Shown here: one piece after another, positions 1 to 7,824 of the stretch
Layout of the letters: every line of letters starts with the position of its first letter
Position numbering within the stretch: position 1 is the first letter of the stretch
NCBI RefSeq assembly: GCF_024435355.1
Contig: NZ_JAMJWG010000021.1
Location: 1-64,000, forward strand
Length of the DNA stretch: 64,000 bases
Direction: 5' to 3'
From: Streptomyces odontomachi
Lineage (GTDB): Bacteria; Actinomycetota; Actinomycetes; Streptomycetales; Streptomycetaceae
The notes under the pieces: model-generated
The model's database searches: none
Told to the model about the DNA's origin: nothing
Seen by the model: only the letters and a program-made list of their open reading frames with translations
Made by a program: the position numbers and the translations under genes

Positions 1-37
1 GGTCCTTCGTTCGGATCACCAGGCCGGTCGTGCGGCT

Positions 38-616
38 TCAGCGGGCCGGTTCCGTGCCGTGGCCGGCGTGGGCCGCGTCCTGCGCCGGCGTCGTGCCGCT
101 GAAGGGGAACTCGCGCAGCTTGCGCCAGGCTCCGTCGGCGCCCTGCTCGTAGAGGGCGAACCCGGTGCAGGGCCACTGCGCCTCGTAGTGCGCCAGCTCC
201 TCGAACGCGCGGTCCATCGCCGCTTCCTCGATGCCGTGCGCCACGGTGACGTGGGGGTGGTACGGGAACTGGAGCTCGCGTGCGACGGGGCCGGACGGGT
301 CCCGTACCCGGTCCTGCAAGCAGGTGCACTCGTCCGCGCCTTCGACGACCCGCACGAACACCACGGGTGACAGCGGCCGGAAGGTGCCCGTGCCGGACAG
401 CCGCATCACGAAGGGCCGGCCGGCGTCCGCGACGTCCGCCAGGTGGGTCTCGATCCCCGGCAGCGCCGCCGCGTCGACCTCGGTGGGCGGCAGCAGGGTG
501 ACGTGGGTGGGGATACCGGCGGCCGCGGCGTCACCGAAGCCGGCCCGCCGCTGCTGGAGCCGGCTGCCGTATGGCTCCGGGACCGCGATCGACACACCGA
601 TCGTTACGGTCCCCAC
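38..616 (-). CDS. 2'-5' RNA ligase family protein (2H phosphoesterase)
   Basis: A 192-residue protein with the two HxT/S motifs that define the 2H phosphoesterase superfamily: THVTLLPP near residue 45 and PHVTVAHG near residue 130. These histidines form the catalytic pair in cyclic phosphodiesterases and RNA 2',3'-cyclic phosphate ligases; the substrate here cannot be told from sequence. The GTG at 616 is chosen because a CAGGAG-like ribosome site lies about 6 bases upstream and the homologous fold begins directly after it. An upstream extension of the frame crosses the trpS gene antisense and is not coding. It is the last gene seen on the minus strand, 197 bases downstream of trpS, possibly in the same transcript. 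Family call is firm, physiological role unknown. Confidence 0.85.
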   Translation of the reverse strand: MGTVTIGVSIAVPEPYGSRLQQRRAGFGDAAAAGIPTHVTLLPPTEVDAAALPGIETHLADVADAGRPFVMRLSGTGTFRPLSPVVFVRVVEGADECTCLQDRVRDPSGPVARELQFPYHPHVTVAHGIEEAAMDRAFEELAHYEAQWPCTGFALYEQGADGAWRKLREFPFSGTTPAQDAAHAGHGTEPAR

Positions 617-813
617 GTCGTACTCCTGTCTCGTGTTGCCGGGCGGGTGGCGCGTCGGACGGTGCGCCCCGCCGGGCGGAGGTGGTGCGCCGGTGCTCGG
701 GCCGGTCGGGCCGCGGCCCGTGGTGACGGGCTGCGGCCCGGACGGCGGAAGGGCACACCGGAGCCTCGGACGGCCCGCGCGACGGGCCCTCTTCGACTGT
801 ACGGCGGCGCGCG

Positions 814-1881
814 TCAGTGCTTGGCGGGCAGGAAGCCCACCCTCTCGTAGGTCTGGGCCAGGGTCTCCGCGGCGACGGCACGGGCCTTCTCGGCGCCTTC
901 GGCCAGGATCGCGTCGAGCGTCTCCGGGTCGTCCAGGTACTGCTCGGTGCGCTCCTTGAAGGGTGTCACGAACTCGATCATCGCCTCGGCGACGTCCGTC
1001 TTGAGCGCGCCGTAGCCCTTGCCCTCGTACCGCTTCTCCAGGTCGGCCAGGGAGGCGCCGGTGAGGGTGGAGTGGATGGTGAGGAGGTTGCTGACGCCCG
1101 GCTTGTTCTCGACGTCGAAGCGGATCTCGGTCCCGGTGTCGGTGACCGCACTCTTGATCTTCTTGGCGGTGGCCTTGGGCTCGTCCAGGAGGTTGATCAG
1201 GCCCTTCGGGGTGGACGCCGACTTGCTCATCTTGATCGTCGGGTCCTGGAGGTCGAAGATCTTCGCGGTCTCCCTGAGGATGTACGCCGCCGGGACGGTG
1301 AACGTCGCGCCGTACCGACCGTTGAAGCGCTCGGCCAGGTCGCGGGTGAGCTCGACGTGCTGGCGCTGGTCCTCGCCGACGGGCACCTGGTCGGCCTGGT
1401 AGAGCAGGATGTCGGCGACCTGGAGGATCGGGTACGTGAACAGGCCCACGCTGGTGCGCTCCGCGCCCTGCTTGGCCGACTTGTCCTTGAACTGCGTCAT
1501 CCGGCCGGCCTCGCCGAAACCGGTCAGGCAGTTCATGACCCAGGCGAGCTGGGCGTGCTCGGGGACGTGGCTCTGCACGAAGAGGGTGCAGCGCTGCGGG
1601 TCGAGACCGGCCGCCAGCAGCTGGGCCGCGGCGAGCCGGGTGTTGGCCCGCAGCTCGGCGGGGTCCTGCGGGACCGTGATCGCATGCAGGTCCACGACCA
1701 TGTAGAACGCGTCGTGGGAGTCCTGTAGCGCCACCCACTGGCGCACCGCGCCGAGGTAGTTGCCGAGGTGGAACGATCCCGCGGTGGGCTGGATCCCGGA
1801 CAGCACACGGGGCCGGGAGCCCGGTGCGGACTGGTTCGGCCGCGACTGGTCGTGGGCGGCGAGTGGGTGGTCGGTGGCCAT
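814..1881 (-). CDS. trpS: Tryptophanyl-tRNA synthetase
   Basis: A 355-residue class I aminoacyl-tRNA synthetase that charges tRNA-Trp in the cytoplasm. The HIGH-type signature appears as HLGN at residues 38-41 after the segment SGIQPTAG, and the KMSKS loop is intact (IKMSKSASTPKG, about residue 217). Length matches bacterial TrpS (about 330-350) with a short polar N-terminal extension. The ATG at 1881 is preferred over the ATG three codons upstream at 1890 because a GGGGGG ribosome site sits directly before it. It lies downstream of glyA on the same strand with a hairpin between them, so it is probably separately transcribed. Streptomyces often carry a second, indolmycin-resistant TrpS; this sequence alone does not show which type this is. 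Confidence 0.95.
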   Translation of the reverse strand: MATDHPLAAHDQSRPNQSAPGSRPRVLSGIQPTAGSFHLGNYLGAVRQWVALQDSHDAFYMVVDLHAITVPQDPAELRANTRLAAAQLLAAGLDPQRCTLFVQSHVPEHAQLAWVMNCLTGFGEAGRMTQFKDKSAKQGAERTSVGLFTYPILQVADILLYQADQVPVGEDQRQHVELTRDLAERFNGRYGATFTVPAAYILRETAKIFDLQDPTIKMSKSASTPKGLINLLDEPKATAKKIKSAVTDTGTEIRFDVENKPGVSNLLTIHSTLTGASLADLEKRYEGKGYGALKTDVAEAMIEFVTPFKERTEQYLDDPETLDAILAEGAEKARAVAAETLAQTYERVGFLPAKH

Positions 1882-1969
1882 GCCCCCCATTCTCTCATCC
1901 CGGCCGTGCCCGCATGGCTGCCTCGTCCCAGCCGCCTCGGCACGACCGGACGCGGGGCGCCCCCGAGAT

Positions 1970-2011
1970 GACCGGATGCGGGGCGCCCGAAGGGACGCAC
2001 CGCATCCGGTC
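1970..2011 (-). terminator. Hairpin between glyA and trpS
   Basis: A perfect 12-bp inverted repeat (GACCGGATGCGG at 1970-1981 with CCGCATCCGGTC at 2000-2011) lies just after the glyA stop and before the trpS start. There is no T-tract, as is usual for Streptomyces terminators. Position supports a glyA terminator. Confidence 0.6.
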
Positions 2012-2023
2012 CGGGGCGCTCGC

Positions 2024-3361
2024 TCAGGAGGTCGCCGCACCCAGGCCCGGCGCCGGGAACGCCCGCATCAGGTCCGCCACCTCGGCCCTGATCTTGGTCA
2101 GGGCCGCCTCGTCCTCCGTGCGGGCCGCGGCGACCGCACGGTCGATCCACTCGGCGACGACGGGCATGTGCGCGGCGGACAGGCCGCGTGAGGTGAGCGA
2201 CGGCGTACCGATCCGGATGCCGGAGGGGTCGAACGGCTTGCGCGGGTCGTAGGGCACCGTGTTGTAGTTCACGACGATCCCGGCCCGGTCGAGGGCCTTC
2301 GCCGCGACCTTCCCCGGCACGTCCTTGGGCGTCAGGTCGATCAGGATCAGATGGTTGTCGGTGCCGCCGGAGACCAGCTCGAAGCCGCGTTCGCCCAGCT
2401 CGGCGGCGAGCGCCTGCGCGTTGCCGACGACCGCGTGGGCGTACTCCCGGAAGTCGGGGCGTGACGCTTCGTGCAGGGCGACGGCGATGGCGGCCGTGGT
2501 GTGGTTGTGCGGGCCGCCCTGGAGGCCGGGGAAGACCGCCTTGTCGATGGCCTTGGCGTGCTCCTGCTTGGACATCAGCATCGCGCCACGCGGCCCGCGC
2601 AGCGTCTTGTGCGTGGTCGTGGAGATCACGTCGGCGTGCGGCACCGGCGACGGGTGCGCGCCGCCCGCGATCAGGCCGGCGATGTGGGCGATGTCGGCGA
2701 CCAGCACCGCACCGCACTCCCGGGCGATCTCCGCGAACGCGGCGAAGTCGATGGTGCGCGGCAGCGCGGTGCCACCGCAGAAGATCAGCTTGGGGCGTTC
2801 CGCGAGGGCCAGCTCGCGCACCTGGTCGAAGTCGATGCGCCCGGTGTCGCGCCGCACGCCGTACTGCACGCCGCGGAACCACTTGCCGGTCGCCGAGACG
2901 CCCCAGCCGTGCGTGAGGTGGCCGCCCATCGGCAGCGCCATCCCCATCACGGTGTCGCCGGGCTCGGCGAAGGCGAGGTAGACGGCCAGGTTCGCGGGGG
3001 ATCCCGAGTACGGCTGGACGTTGGCGTGGTCGACGCCGAACACGGCCTTGGCGCGGTCGACCGCGAGCCGCTCGATGGGGTCGATGTTCTGCTGGCCCTC
3101 GTAGTAGCGGCGGCCGGGGTAGCCCTCGCTGTACTTGTTCGTGAGGACGGTGCCGGTGGCCTCCAGGACGGCCGCGGAGACGTAGTTCTCGCTGGGGATC
3201 ATCCGCAGGGTGTCGGCCTGGAGCGCCTCCTCGGCACCGATCAGGGCCGCCAGCTCGGGGTCCTGGGATGCGAGTACCGGGTGGGCGGGAGGCACCGGCT
3301 CGGCGCGATGCGCCGGGGTGGACGGGGCGGCGGAAGCGGCTTGGCTGGGCGGGAAGGGCAT
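2024..3361 (-). CDS. glyA: Serine hydroxymethyltransferase
   Basis: A 445-residue PLP enzyme that interconverts serine plus tetrahydrofolate with glycine plus 5,10-methylene-tetrahydrofolate, the main entry of one-carbon units for purine synthesis. The early motif RMIPSENYVS and the PLP-lysine segment STTTHKTLRGPRG (near residue 250) are diagnostic. The ATG at 3361 follows an AAGGA site at the usual distance; upstream codons lie in the riboswitch leader and are not translated. About 25 residues at the N-terminus are a Pro/Ala-rich extension before the family core. It is preceded by a ZTP riboswitch, which ties its expression to the purine intermediate ZMP/ZTP, and therefore to folate shortage. 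folD and purH later in this window belong to the same one-carbon/purine network. Confidence 0.96.
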   Translation of the reverse strand: MPFPPSQAASAAPSTPAHRAEPVPPAHPVLASQDPELAALIGAEEALQADTLRMIPSENYVSAAVLEATGTVLTNKYSEGYPGRRYYEGQQNIDPIERLAVDRAKAVFGVDHANVQPYSGSPANLAVYLAFAEPGDTVMGMALPMGGHLTHGWGVSATGKWFRGVQYGVRRDTGRIDFDQVRELALAERPKLIFCGGTALPRTIDFAAFAEIARECGAVLVADIAHIAGLIAGGAHPSPVPHADVISTTTHKTLRGPRGAMLMSKQEHAKAIDKAVFPGLQGGPHNHTTAAIAVALHEASRPDFREYAHAVVGNAQALAAELGERGFELVSGGTDNHLILIDLTPKDVPGKVAAKALDRAGIVVNYNTVPYDPRKPFDPSGIRIGTPSLTSRGLSAAHMPVVAEWIDRAVAAARTEDEAALTKIRAEVADLMRAFPAPGLGAATS

Positions 3362-3407
3362 GGCGTCGTCCTTAAGGGGGCGAGCGGTCGGTGTCCGGTC
3401 GTGGCCC

Positions 3408-3549
3408 CGGGGCGCCCAGGCGGGCGGCGCCCCGGGCTTGGTTCCGGGGTGCCCCACCCGGAAGCACCCGGGAGGCCTGGCACCTCGAAGCGTCAGCCCC
3501 GGCACGGCTCCCCCAGGGTCGCTTCCCTGTGCGCCAGTCGCCGTGCACA
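3408..3549 (-). promoter_or_regulatory. ZTP (pfl) riboswitch upstream of glyA
   Basis: On the minus strand the leader shows the pfl-motif hallmarks. The P1 stem pairs GCACGGC (around 3541-3547) with GCCGTGC. Within it is the conserved ACTGGCG segment, then a hairpin with AGGG and CCCT arms, then GGGGGAGCC. The second conserved block CCGCCTGGGC lies at about 3413-3424, after a variable linker. These are the two halves that bind ZTP/ZMP and form the pseudoknot. The leader ends about 50 bases before the glyA ATG. The ZTP riboswitch class is known to activate folate and purine genes, glyA among them, when AICAR phosphates build up. The consensus match was made by eye. Confidence 0.88.
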
Positions 3550-3601
3550 AAAGACAGCCTAGCCAGCGGGGCCGCGGCTTGTCCCGTAACGGCCGGCGGG
3601 A

Positions 3602-3645
3602 GATCGCAGAACATCAGCGCGGAGATTGCGAAACATCAGCGCGGA
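3602..3645. repeat. Two imperfect 22-bp tandem repeats
   Basis: Units 3602-3623 and 3624-3645 differ at three positions and share the core AAACATCAGCGCGGA (one copy GAACATC). They lie about 55 bases upstream of the glyA riboswitch, where the glyA promoter should be, so an operator role is possible. Confidence 0.6.
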
Positions 3646-4040
3646 TCTTCTGGCGACGTTCGCGCTGACATTCCACTGACGTTCCCCTGACCTTCCAACC
3701 GGCCCTCCGACTGACCTTCCCATGGCACGCGCCAGAATCCACACAAGCCGGCCATCCTCCACCCACTCATCGACATACCGCATTCCTCGAACCACTCACA
3801 GGACATTCATAGGGAAATCATCGGGCATTCATCGGACACGCCCAGGTAACCGCCAGGAACGGCTGTTAAGGCGAGCATCGAAACGACGCAAGGAACCACG
3901 TTTCCGCAGGTAGAAGCGGTCACGGTTCCGCTTAACCCATTAATAATCGCTGATTTTCAATTAACTTGAATCTCAGCGAAAACGGCTTTTCAGCCCGGCG
4001 GGACGACGTAACGTTTTCCATGTCGCAGCCGGCGCGACAC

Positions 4041-4090
4041 GGCTGAATCAGCACAGCAGGCCAAACCGCCGCACGGGCTGAATCAGCACA
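4041..4090. promoter_or_regulatory. Twin palindromic sites GCTGAATCAGC
   Basis: The 15-mer GGCTGAATCAGCACA occurs at 4041-4055 and again at 4076-4090. Each contains the perfect 5+1+5 palindrome GCTGA-A-TCAGC. The centre-to-centre distance is 35 bases, and the second copy ends 38 bases before the start of the small gene at 4128. Paired palindromes so close to a start codon look like binding sites for a dimeric regulator; which one is unknown. Confidence 0.5.
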
Positions 4091-4127
4091 CCAAGGAAAT
4101 GGAACGTCACCTCTCAAGGAGCAGAGC

Positions 4128-4262
4128 ATGAGTGCCTTCAGCAAGATCCTCCCTGGCAAGCCGAAGAAGCAGCACCCCAAGCCGCCGAAGCAGCACGCCA
4201 AGGCGCACTGCAAGCGGGCCAAGGGTGCGGACAAGAGGCGTCCCCGTCCCATCGGCCGCTGA
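4128..4262 (+). CDS. Small highly basic peptide, unknown function
   Basis: A 44-residue frame (start MSAFSKILPGKPKK, end KRRPRPIGR) with an excellent ribosome site: AAGGAG, seven bases before the ATG. Almost half of the residues are Lys, Arg or His and the rest are mostly Pro, Ala and Gly, with one Cys near residue 28. There is no signal peptide, leader-peptidase Gly-Gly site typical of double-glycine peptides, or known domain. It ends 120 bases before an ABC exporter gene on the same strand and sits behind two palindromic sites. It could be a nucleic-acid-binding peptide, or a secreted cationic peptide handled by the exporter. I do not recognise a family. Confidence 0.55.
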   Translation: MSAFSKILPGKPKKQHPKPPKQHAKAHCKRAKGADKRRPRPIGR

Positions 4263-4382
4263 CGCACCGGCCATCCGGGGGATGACACCGGTCGGAGGCG
4301 GGCCCGCACGCGGGTCCGCCTCCGGCGCGTTCCGGGCCGGGTTCGGGAATCGCCCCCCGGTCACGTCAGGAGAACAGCACCC

Positions 4383-6398
4383 ATGAACCCTCGCGACGAC
4401 CACCCCACCATGCAGCTGCGCACACCGGCACCGACGGAGACGGCGGCAGACACCGCGGCAGATACAGCGACAGAAACAGCTACAGAAACAGCTACAGAGG
4501 AGACTCCCGGGTCTTCCGGGTCTCCCGGACCGCCCCGGGTCGCGCTTCGCAAGGCCTTTCGTCGTTTCTGGCCGTTGACCGCGGGCGATCGCCTCCAGCT
4601 CGCGCTGGTCTGCGCCTGCGCGGTGCTGGCGGCGCTCGCCGAGACCGCCGGCATCCTGCTGTTCGGGCGGCTGACGGACGACGCGCTCACGGCGGGCTCG
4701 GTCAGCGCCTTCTGGGGGCCGGCGGGGGTGTGGCTGGTGGTGGCGGTCGCCGGGGCCGTCGTCGGGTACCTGGGCAACTCGCTGGCGGTCCGGGCCGCGG
4801 AGCGGTTCGTGCGGCGGCTGCGGGCGAAGGTCTTCGCGCATGTGCAGCGGCTGCCTCCGCATGTCTTCCAGCGGTACCGGCAGGGTGACCTGGTAGAGCG
4901 GCTGACGGGCGACGTGGAGGCCATCGAGCAGCTGGCCGTCTCCGGGGTGGTGCAGGGCGCCGCGGCCGGCTTCGGCGTGCTCTTCTACGGGGTCGCCGCG
5001 CTCTGGCTGCGCTGGGACCTGGCGGTGGCCACGTTCCTGCTGGTGCCGGTGTTCTGGGTGGCGGCCCGGCGGTTCTCCGGGCGGCTGGGGTCCGTGGCGC
5101 GCCGGGAACGGGCCGCCGACGGTGCGATCACCGCGGTCGTCGAGGAGGCACTGGAGAACGTCGTGCTCACCCAGGCGTACCACCGGTATCGCGCGGAGGA
5201 GCGGCGGCTGGACCGGGAGGCGCGGGCCTGGCTGCACGCAAGCGTCACCGGTGCGCGGCTGAGCGAGTTGTACGAGCAGCTGGTCGAGGTGATCGAGACG
5301 GTGTGCGTGCTGGCGGTCATCGGCCTGGGGGCGTGGGAGATCTCCGCGGGGCGCATGACGCTGGGGCAGCTGCTCTCGTTCGCCGGGTTCCTCGGGTACC
5401 TGTATCCGCCGGTCCGTTCGCTCGGCCAGCTCGGGCTGACGGCGACCGCGGCGACCGCCGCCGCCGAGCGCCTCCTGGAGCTGCTCGACACGCCGCCCGC
5501 GGTGACCGATCCCCCGGCTGCCCCGAACCTCCCGCATCCCGCGGGCGTGACCGGGGTGCCGCCGCGGCGCGCCGTGGGACGGCTGGACGTCCGCGGCGTC
5601 GGCTTTTGCTACCCGGGCAGCGCGCGGGCGGCCCTCAGCGACGTGACGTTCCGGGCCCGACCGGGTGAGCTGGTCGTCGTCACGGGACCCAGCGGGGCCG
5701 GCAAGTCGACCCTGGCCGCGCTGCTGCCGCGCTTCTACGACCCCACCAGGGGCACCGTCTGCCTGGACGGCCGTCCGCTGTCCGCCCTGCCGCTCGCCGA
5801 GCTGCGCACGCACATCACCCTGCTGCCGCAACGCACCCTCGTCCTGCACGACACCGTGCGCGAGAACATCGCCTGCGGGCGACCGGGCGCGACGGACGCG
5901 GAGATCGTCGCCGCCGCCGAGGCCGCCGACGCGCACGGGTTCGTCCGGGCGCTCCCCCAGGGGTACGACACGGTCGTCGCGCCGCACGCCGCCCGGCTCT
6001 CCGGCGGCCAGTTGCAGCGCATCGCCATCGCGCGGGCCATGCTCCGCGACGCACCCGTCCTGGTCCTCGACGAGCCGACCACCGGCCTGGACGGGCTTGC
6101 GGCGCAGCGGGTGCTCGGGCCGCTGCGCCGGCTGGTGGCGGGGCGCACGACGCTGGTGATCACCCATGACCTCACGCTGGCGCCGTTCGCCGACCAGGTG
6201 CTCGTACTGGCCGACGGGCGGCTGGCCGAAACCGGTACCCATGCCGGGCTGCTCGCCGAGGGCGGTCTGTATGCCCGGCTGTACGCGGCGCAGCACCCGG
6301 GCCCGCTTCGTCCGGATGCGCCCGTCATGGGGGTGGATCACCCGGGCGGGTGGCGCACGGACCCACAGGTTGCCCCGCTGCGAAAGGTTTCTTCCTGA
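4383..6398 (+). CDS. ABC exporter, fused membrane and ATPase domains
   Basis: A 671-residue half-transporter of the ABC exporter type. After a Thr/Ala/Glu-rich N-terminal tail of about 50 residues come a six-helix membrane domain (about 75-350) and a nucleotide-binding domain with Walker A GPSGAGKST (about 435), signature LSGGQLQR (about 538), Walker B VLVLDEPT (about 560) and switch histidine ITHD (about 593). It should work as a homodimer that exports a drug, lipid or peptide. No C39 peptidase domain is present. AGGAG lies 9 bases before the ATG. It follows the small basic peptide gene and precedes rocD by 69 bases. The substrate is not evident. Confidence 0.88.
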   Translation: MNPRDDHPTMQLRTPAPTETAADTAADTATETATETATEETPGSSGSPGPPRVALRKAFRRFWPLTAGDRLQLALVCACAVLAALAETAGILLFGRLTDDALTAGSVSAFWGPAGVWLVVAVAGAVVGYLGNSLAVRAAERFVRRLRAKVFAHVQRLPPHVFQRYRQGDLVERLTGDVEAIEQLAVSGVVQGAAAGFGVLFYGVAALWLRWDLAVATFLLVPVFWVAARRFSGRLGSVARRERAADGAITAVVEEALENVVLTQAYHRYRAEERRLDREARAWLHASVTGARLSELYEQLVEVIETVCVLAVIGLGAWEISAGRMTLGQLLSFAGFLGYLYPPVRSLGQLGLTATAATAAAERLLELLDTPPAVTDPPAAPNLPHPAGVTGVPPRRAVGRLDVRGVGFCYPGSARAALSDVTFRARPGELVVVTGPSGAGKSTLAALLPRFYDPTRGTVCLDGRPLSALPLAELRTHITLLPQRTLVLHDTVRENIACGRPGATDAEIVAAAEAADAHGFVRALPQGYDTVVAPHAARLSGGQLQRIAIARAMLRDAPVLVLDEPTTGLDGLAAQRVLGPLRRLVAGRTTLVITHDLTLAPFADQVLVLADGRLAETGTHAGLLAEGGLYARLYAAQHPGPLRPDAPVMGVDHPGGWRTDPQVAPLRKVSS

Positions 6399-6452
6399 GT
6401 CCGATGAGCGACGATAGAAACGGGCCACAAGCCCACCTCGTGACGGAAGAAA
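6388..6452. promoter_or_regulatory. Inverted repeat TTTCTTCC / GGAAGAAA before rocD
   Basis: TTTCTTCC (6388-6395) and GGAAGAAA (6445-6452) form an 8-bp inverted repeat separated by 49 bases, spanning the exporter stop codon and the rocD leader; a GGAG ribosome site follows. Possible operator or mRNA structure for rocD; weak evidence. Confidence 0.3.
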
Positions 6453-6467
6453 TGAAACGGAGACCCC

Positions 6468-7679
6468 GTGAGCGCGACCGACACGCACATCGCCGCGACC
6501 GAGAAGCACAGCGCGCACAACTACCATCCGCTGCCCGTCGTCGTGGCCGAGGCCGACGGTGCCTGGATGACGGACGTGGAAGGGCGCCGTTATCTGGACA
6601 TGCTGGCCGGGTACTCCGCACTGAATTTCGGCCATCGCCATGCGCGGCTGATCGAGGCGGCCAAGACCCAGCTGGACCGGGTGACGCTGACGTCACGGGC
6701 GTTCCACCACGACCAGTACGCGGAGTTCTGCGCCCGTCTCGCCGAGCTGTGCGGCATGGAGATGGTGCTGCCGATGAACACCGGCGCTGAGGCCGTGGAG
6801 ACCGCCATCAAGACGGCGCGCAAGTGGGGCTACCGCGTCAAGGGCGTGCCCGAGGGCACCGCCCAGGTGATCGTCGCGAGCAACAACTTCCACGGGCGCA
6901 CCACGACCATCGTCAGCTTCTCCACCGACCCCGAGGCACGCGCGGACTTCGGCCCGTACACGCCCGGCTTCACGATCGTGCCGTACGGCGACGTGGCCGA
7001 GCTGCGTGCGGCGTTGACCGAGCACACGGTCGCGGTGCTGCTGGAGCCCATCCAGGGCGAGGCCGGGGTGCTGGTGCCGCCGGCCGGCTATCTCGACGAG
7101 GTGCGCAGGCTGACCCGTGAGCGGAACGTGCTCTTCATCGCGGACGAGATCCAGTCGGGCCTCGGCCGCACGGGACGCACGTTCGCCTGCGAGCACGAGG
7201 GCGTCGTACCGGACATGTACATCCTGGGCAAGGCGCTGGGCGGCGGGGTGGTGCCGGTGTCCGCCGTCGTGTCGTCCCGCGAGGTGCTGGGCGTCTACCA
7301 GCCGGGCGAGCACGGGTCGACGTTCGGCGGGAACCCGCTGGCGTGCGCCGTCGCGTTGGAGGTGCTGGCGATGCTGCGCACCGGCGAGTACCAGCAGCGC
7401 GCCGCCGAGCTCGGCGACCATCTCCACCAGGAGCTGGGGCTGCTCGCCGGCACCCCGGGCGGCCCGGTCCTCCAGGTGCGCGGGCGCGGTCTGTGGGCCG
7501 GCATCGACATCGACCCGGTGCACGGCACCGGTCGGCAGATCTCCGAGAAGCTGCTGGAACGGGGTGTCCTGGTCAAGGACACGCATGGCTCCACCATCCG
7601 CCTCGCGCCCCCGCTGGTGATCAGCAAGGAGGACCTGGACTGGGGGCTCGAGCAGGTCCGGGAGGTGCTGGGACGCTAG
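6468..7679 (+). CDS. rocD: Ornithine--oxo-acid aminotransferase
   Basis: A 403-residue class III aminotransferase that converts ornithine and 2-oxoglutarate to glutamate semialdehyde and glutamate, a step of arginine breakdown. The sequence is typical of RocD from the start (HNYHPLPVVVAEADGAW, MNTGAEAVETAIK) and has the PLP lysine in YILGKALGGG (about residue 255) and the GSTFGGNPLA segment near 285. The GTG at 6468 has GGAG six bases upstream. In many Streptomyces rocD lies with a dimethylargininase gene or an Lrp-type regulator; neither is present here. The upstream exporter may be unrelated. Confidence 0.93.
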   Translation: MSATDTHIAATEKHSAHNYHPLPVVVAEADGAWMTDVEGRRYLDMLAGYSALNFGHRHARLIEAAKTQLDRVTLTSRAFHHDQYAEFCARLAELCGMEMVLPMNTGAEAVETAIKTARKWGYRVKGVPEGTAQVIVASNNFHGRTTTIVSFSTDPEARADFGPYTPGFTIVPYGDVAELRAALTEHTVAVLLEPIQGEAGVLVPPAGYLDEVRRLTRERNVLFIADEIQSGLGRTGRTFACEHEGVVPDMYILGKALGGGVVPVSAVVSSREVLGVYQPGEHGSTFGGNPLACAVALEVLAMLRTGEYQQRAAELGDHLHQELGLLAGTPGGPVLQVRGRGLWAGIDIDPVHGTGRQISEKLLERGVLVKDTHGSTIRLAPPLVISKEDLDWGLEQVREVLGR

Positions 7680-7680
7680 C

Positions 7681-7699
7681 GCCCCGATCGGTTCGGGGC
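7681..7699 (+). terminator. Short hairpin after rocD
   Basis: GCCCCGA and TCGGGGC with a 5-base loop directly follow the rocD stop codon; a further GC-rich pairing lies just downstream. A modest terminator candidate. Confidence 0.45.
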
Positions 7700-7758
7700 C
7701 CGGCGACGCAGGTCCGGGCCCCGGACCGGGTGGTTCCGTGGCACTCCGGCGGTCGAAT

Positions 7759-7788
7759 TGGCCCAGGAAACTGGCCCGGAAGTGGCCC
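7759..7788. promoter_or_regulatory. Three TGGCCC repeats before the AhpD-like pair
   Basis: TGGCCC occurs at 7759, 7772 and 7783, 37-66 bases before the start codon at 7825. The spacing of 13 and 11 bases puts them on roughly one face of the helix, and a TANNNT-like element (TACGCT) follows at about 7812. Likely regulator contacts, but only a pattern. Confidence 0.35.
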
Positions 7789-7824
7789 ATGGGCCTGGGC
7801 TATTCGGCGCCTACGCTCAAGGGC

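Larger units (their letters stand above)
3550..4127. other. Intergenic region with repeats and an AT-rich island
   Basis: No convincing gene lies here on either strand; the short open frames lack family motifs and ribosome sites. It holds the divergent promoters for glyA (minus) and the small peptide/exporter unit (plus), two imperfect 22-bp tandem repeats at 3602-3645, several CTGAC-TTCC repeats at about 3680-3720, an unusually AT-rich stretch at about 3935-3975, and two copies of GGCTGAATCAGCACA (4041-4055 and 4076-4090). Confidence 0.6.

Noticed and set aside
3722..3913. A 63-codon plus-strand frame upstream of the small basic peptide gene
   Set aside because: No ribosome site, codon use without GC bias at third positions, no motif.
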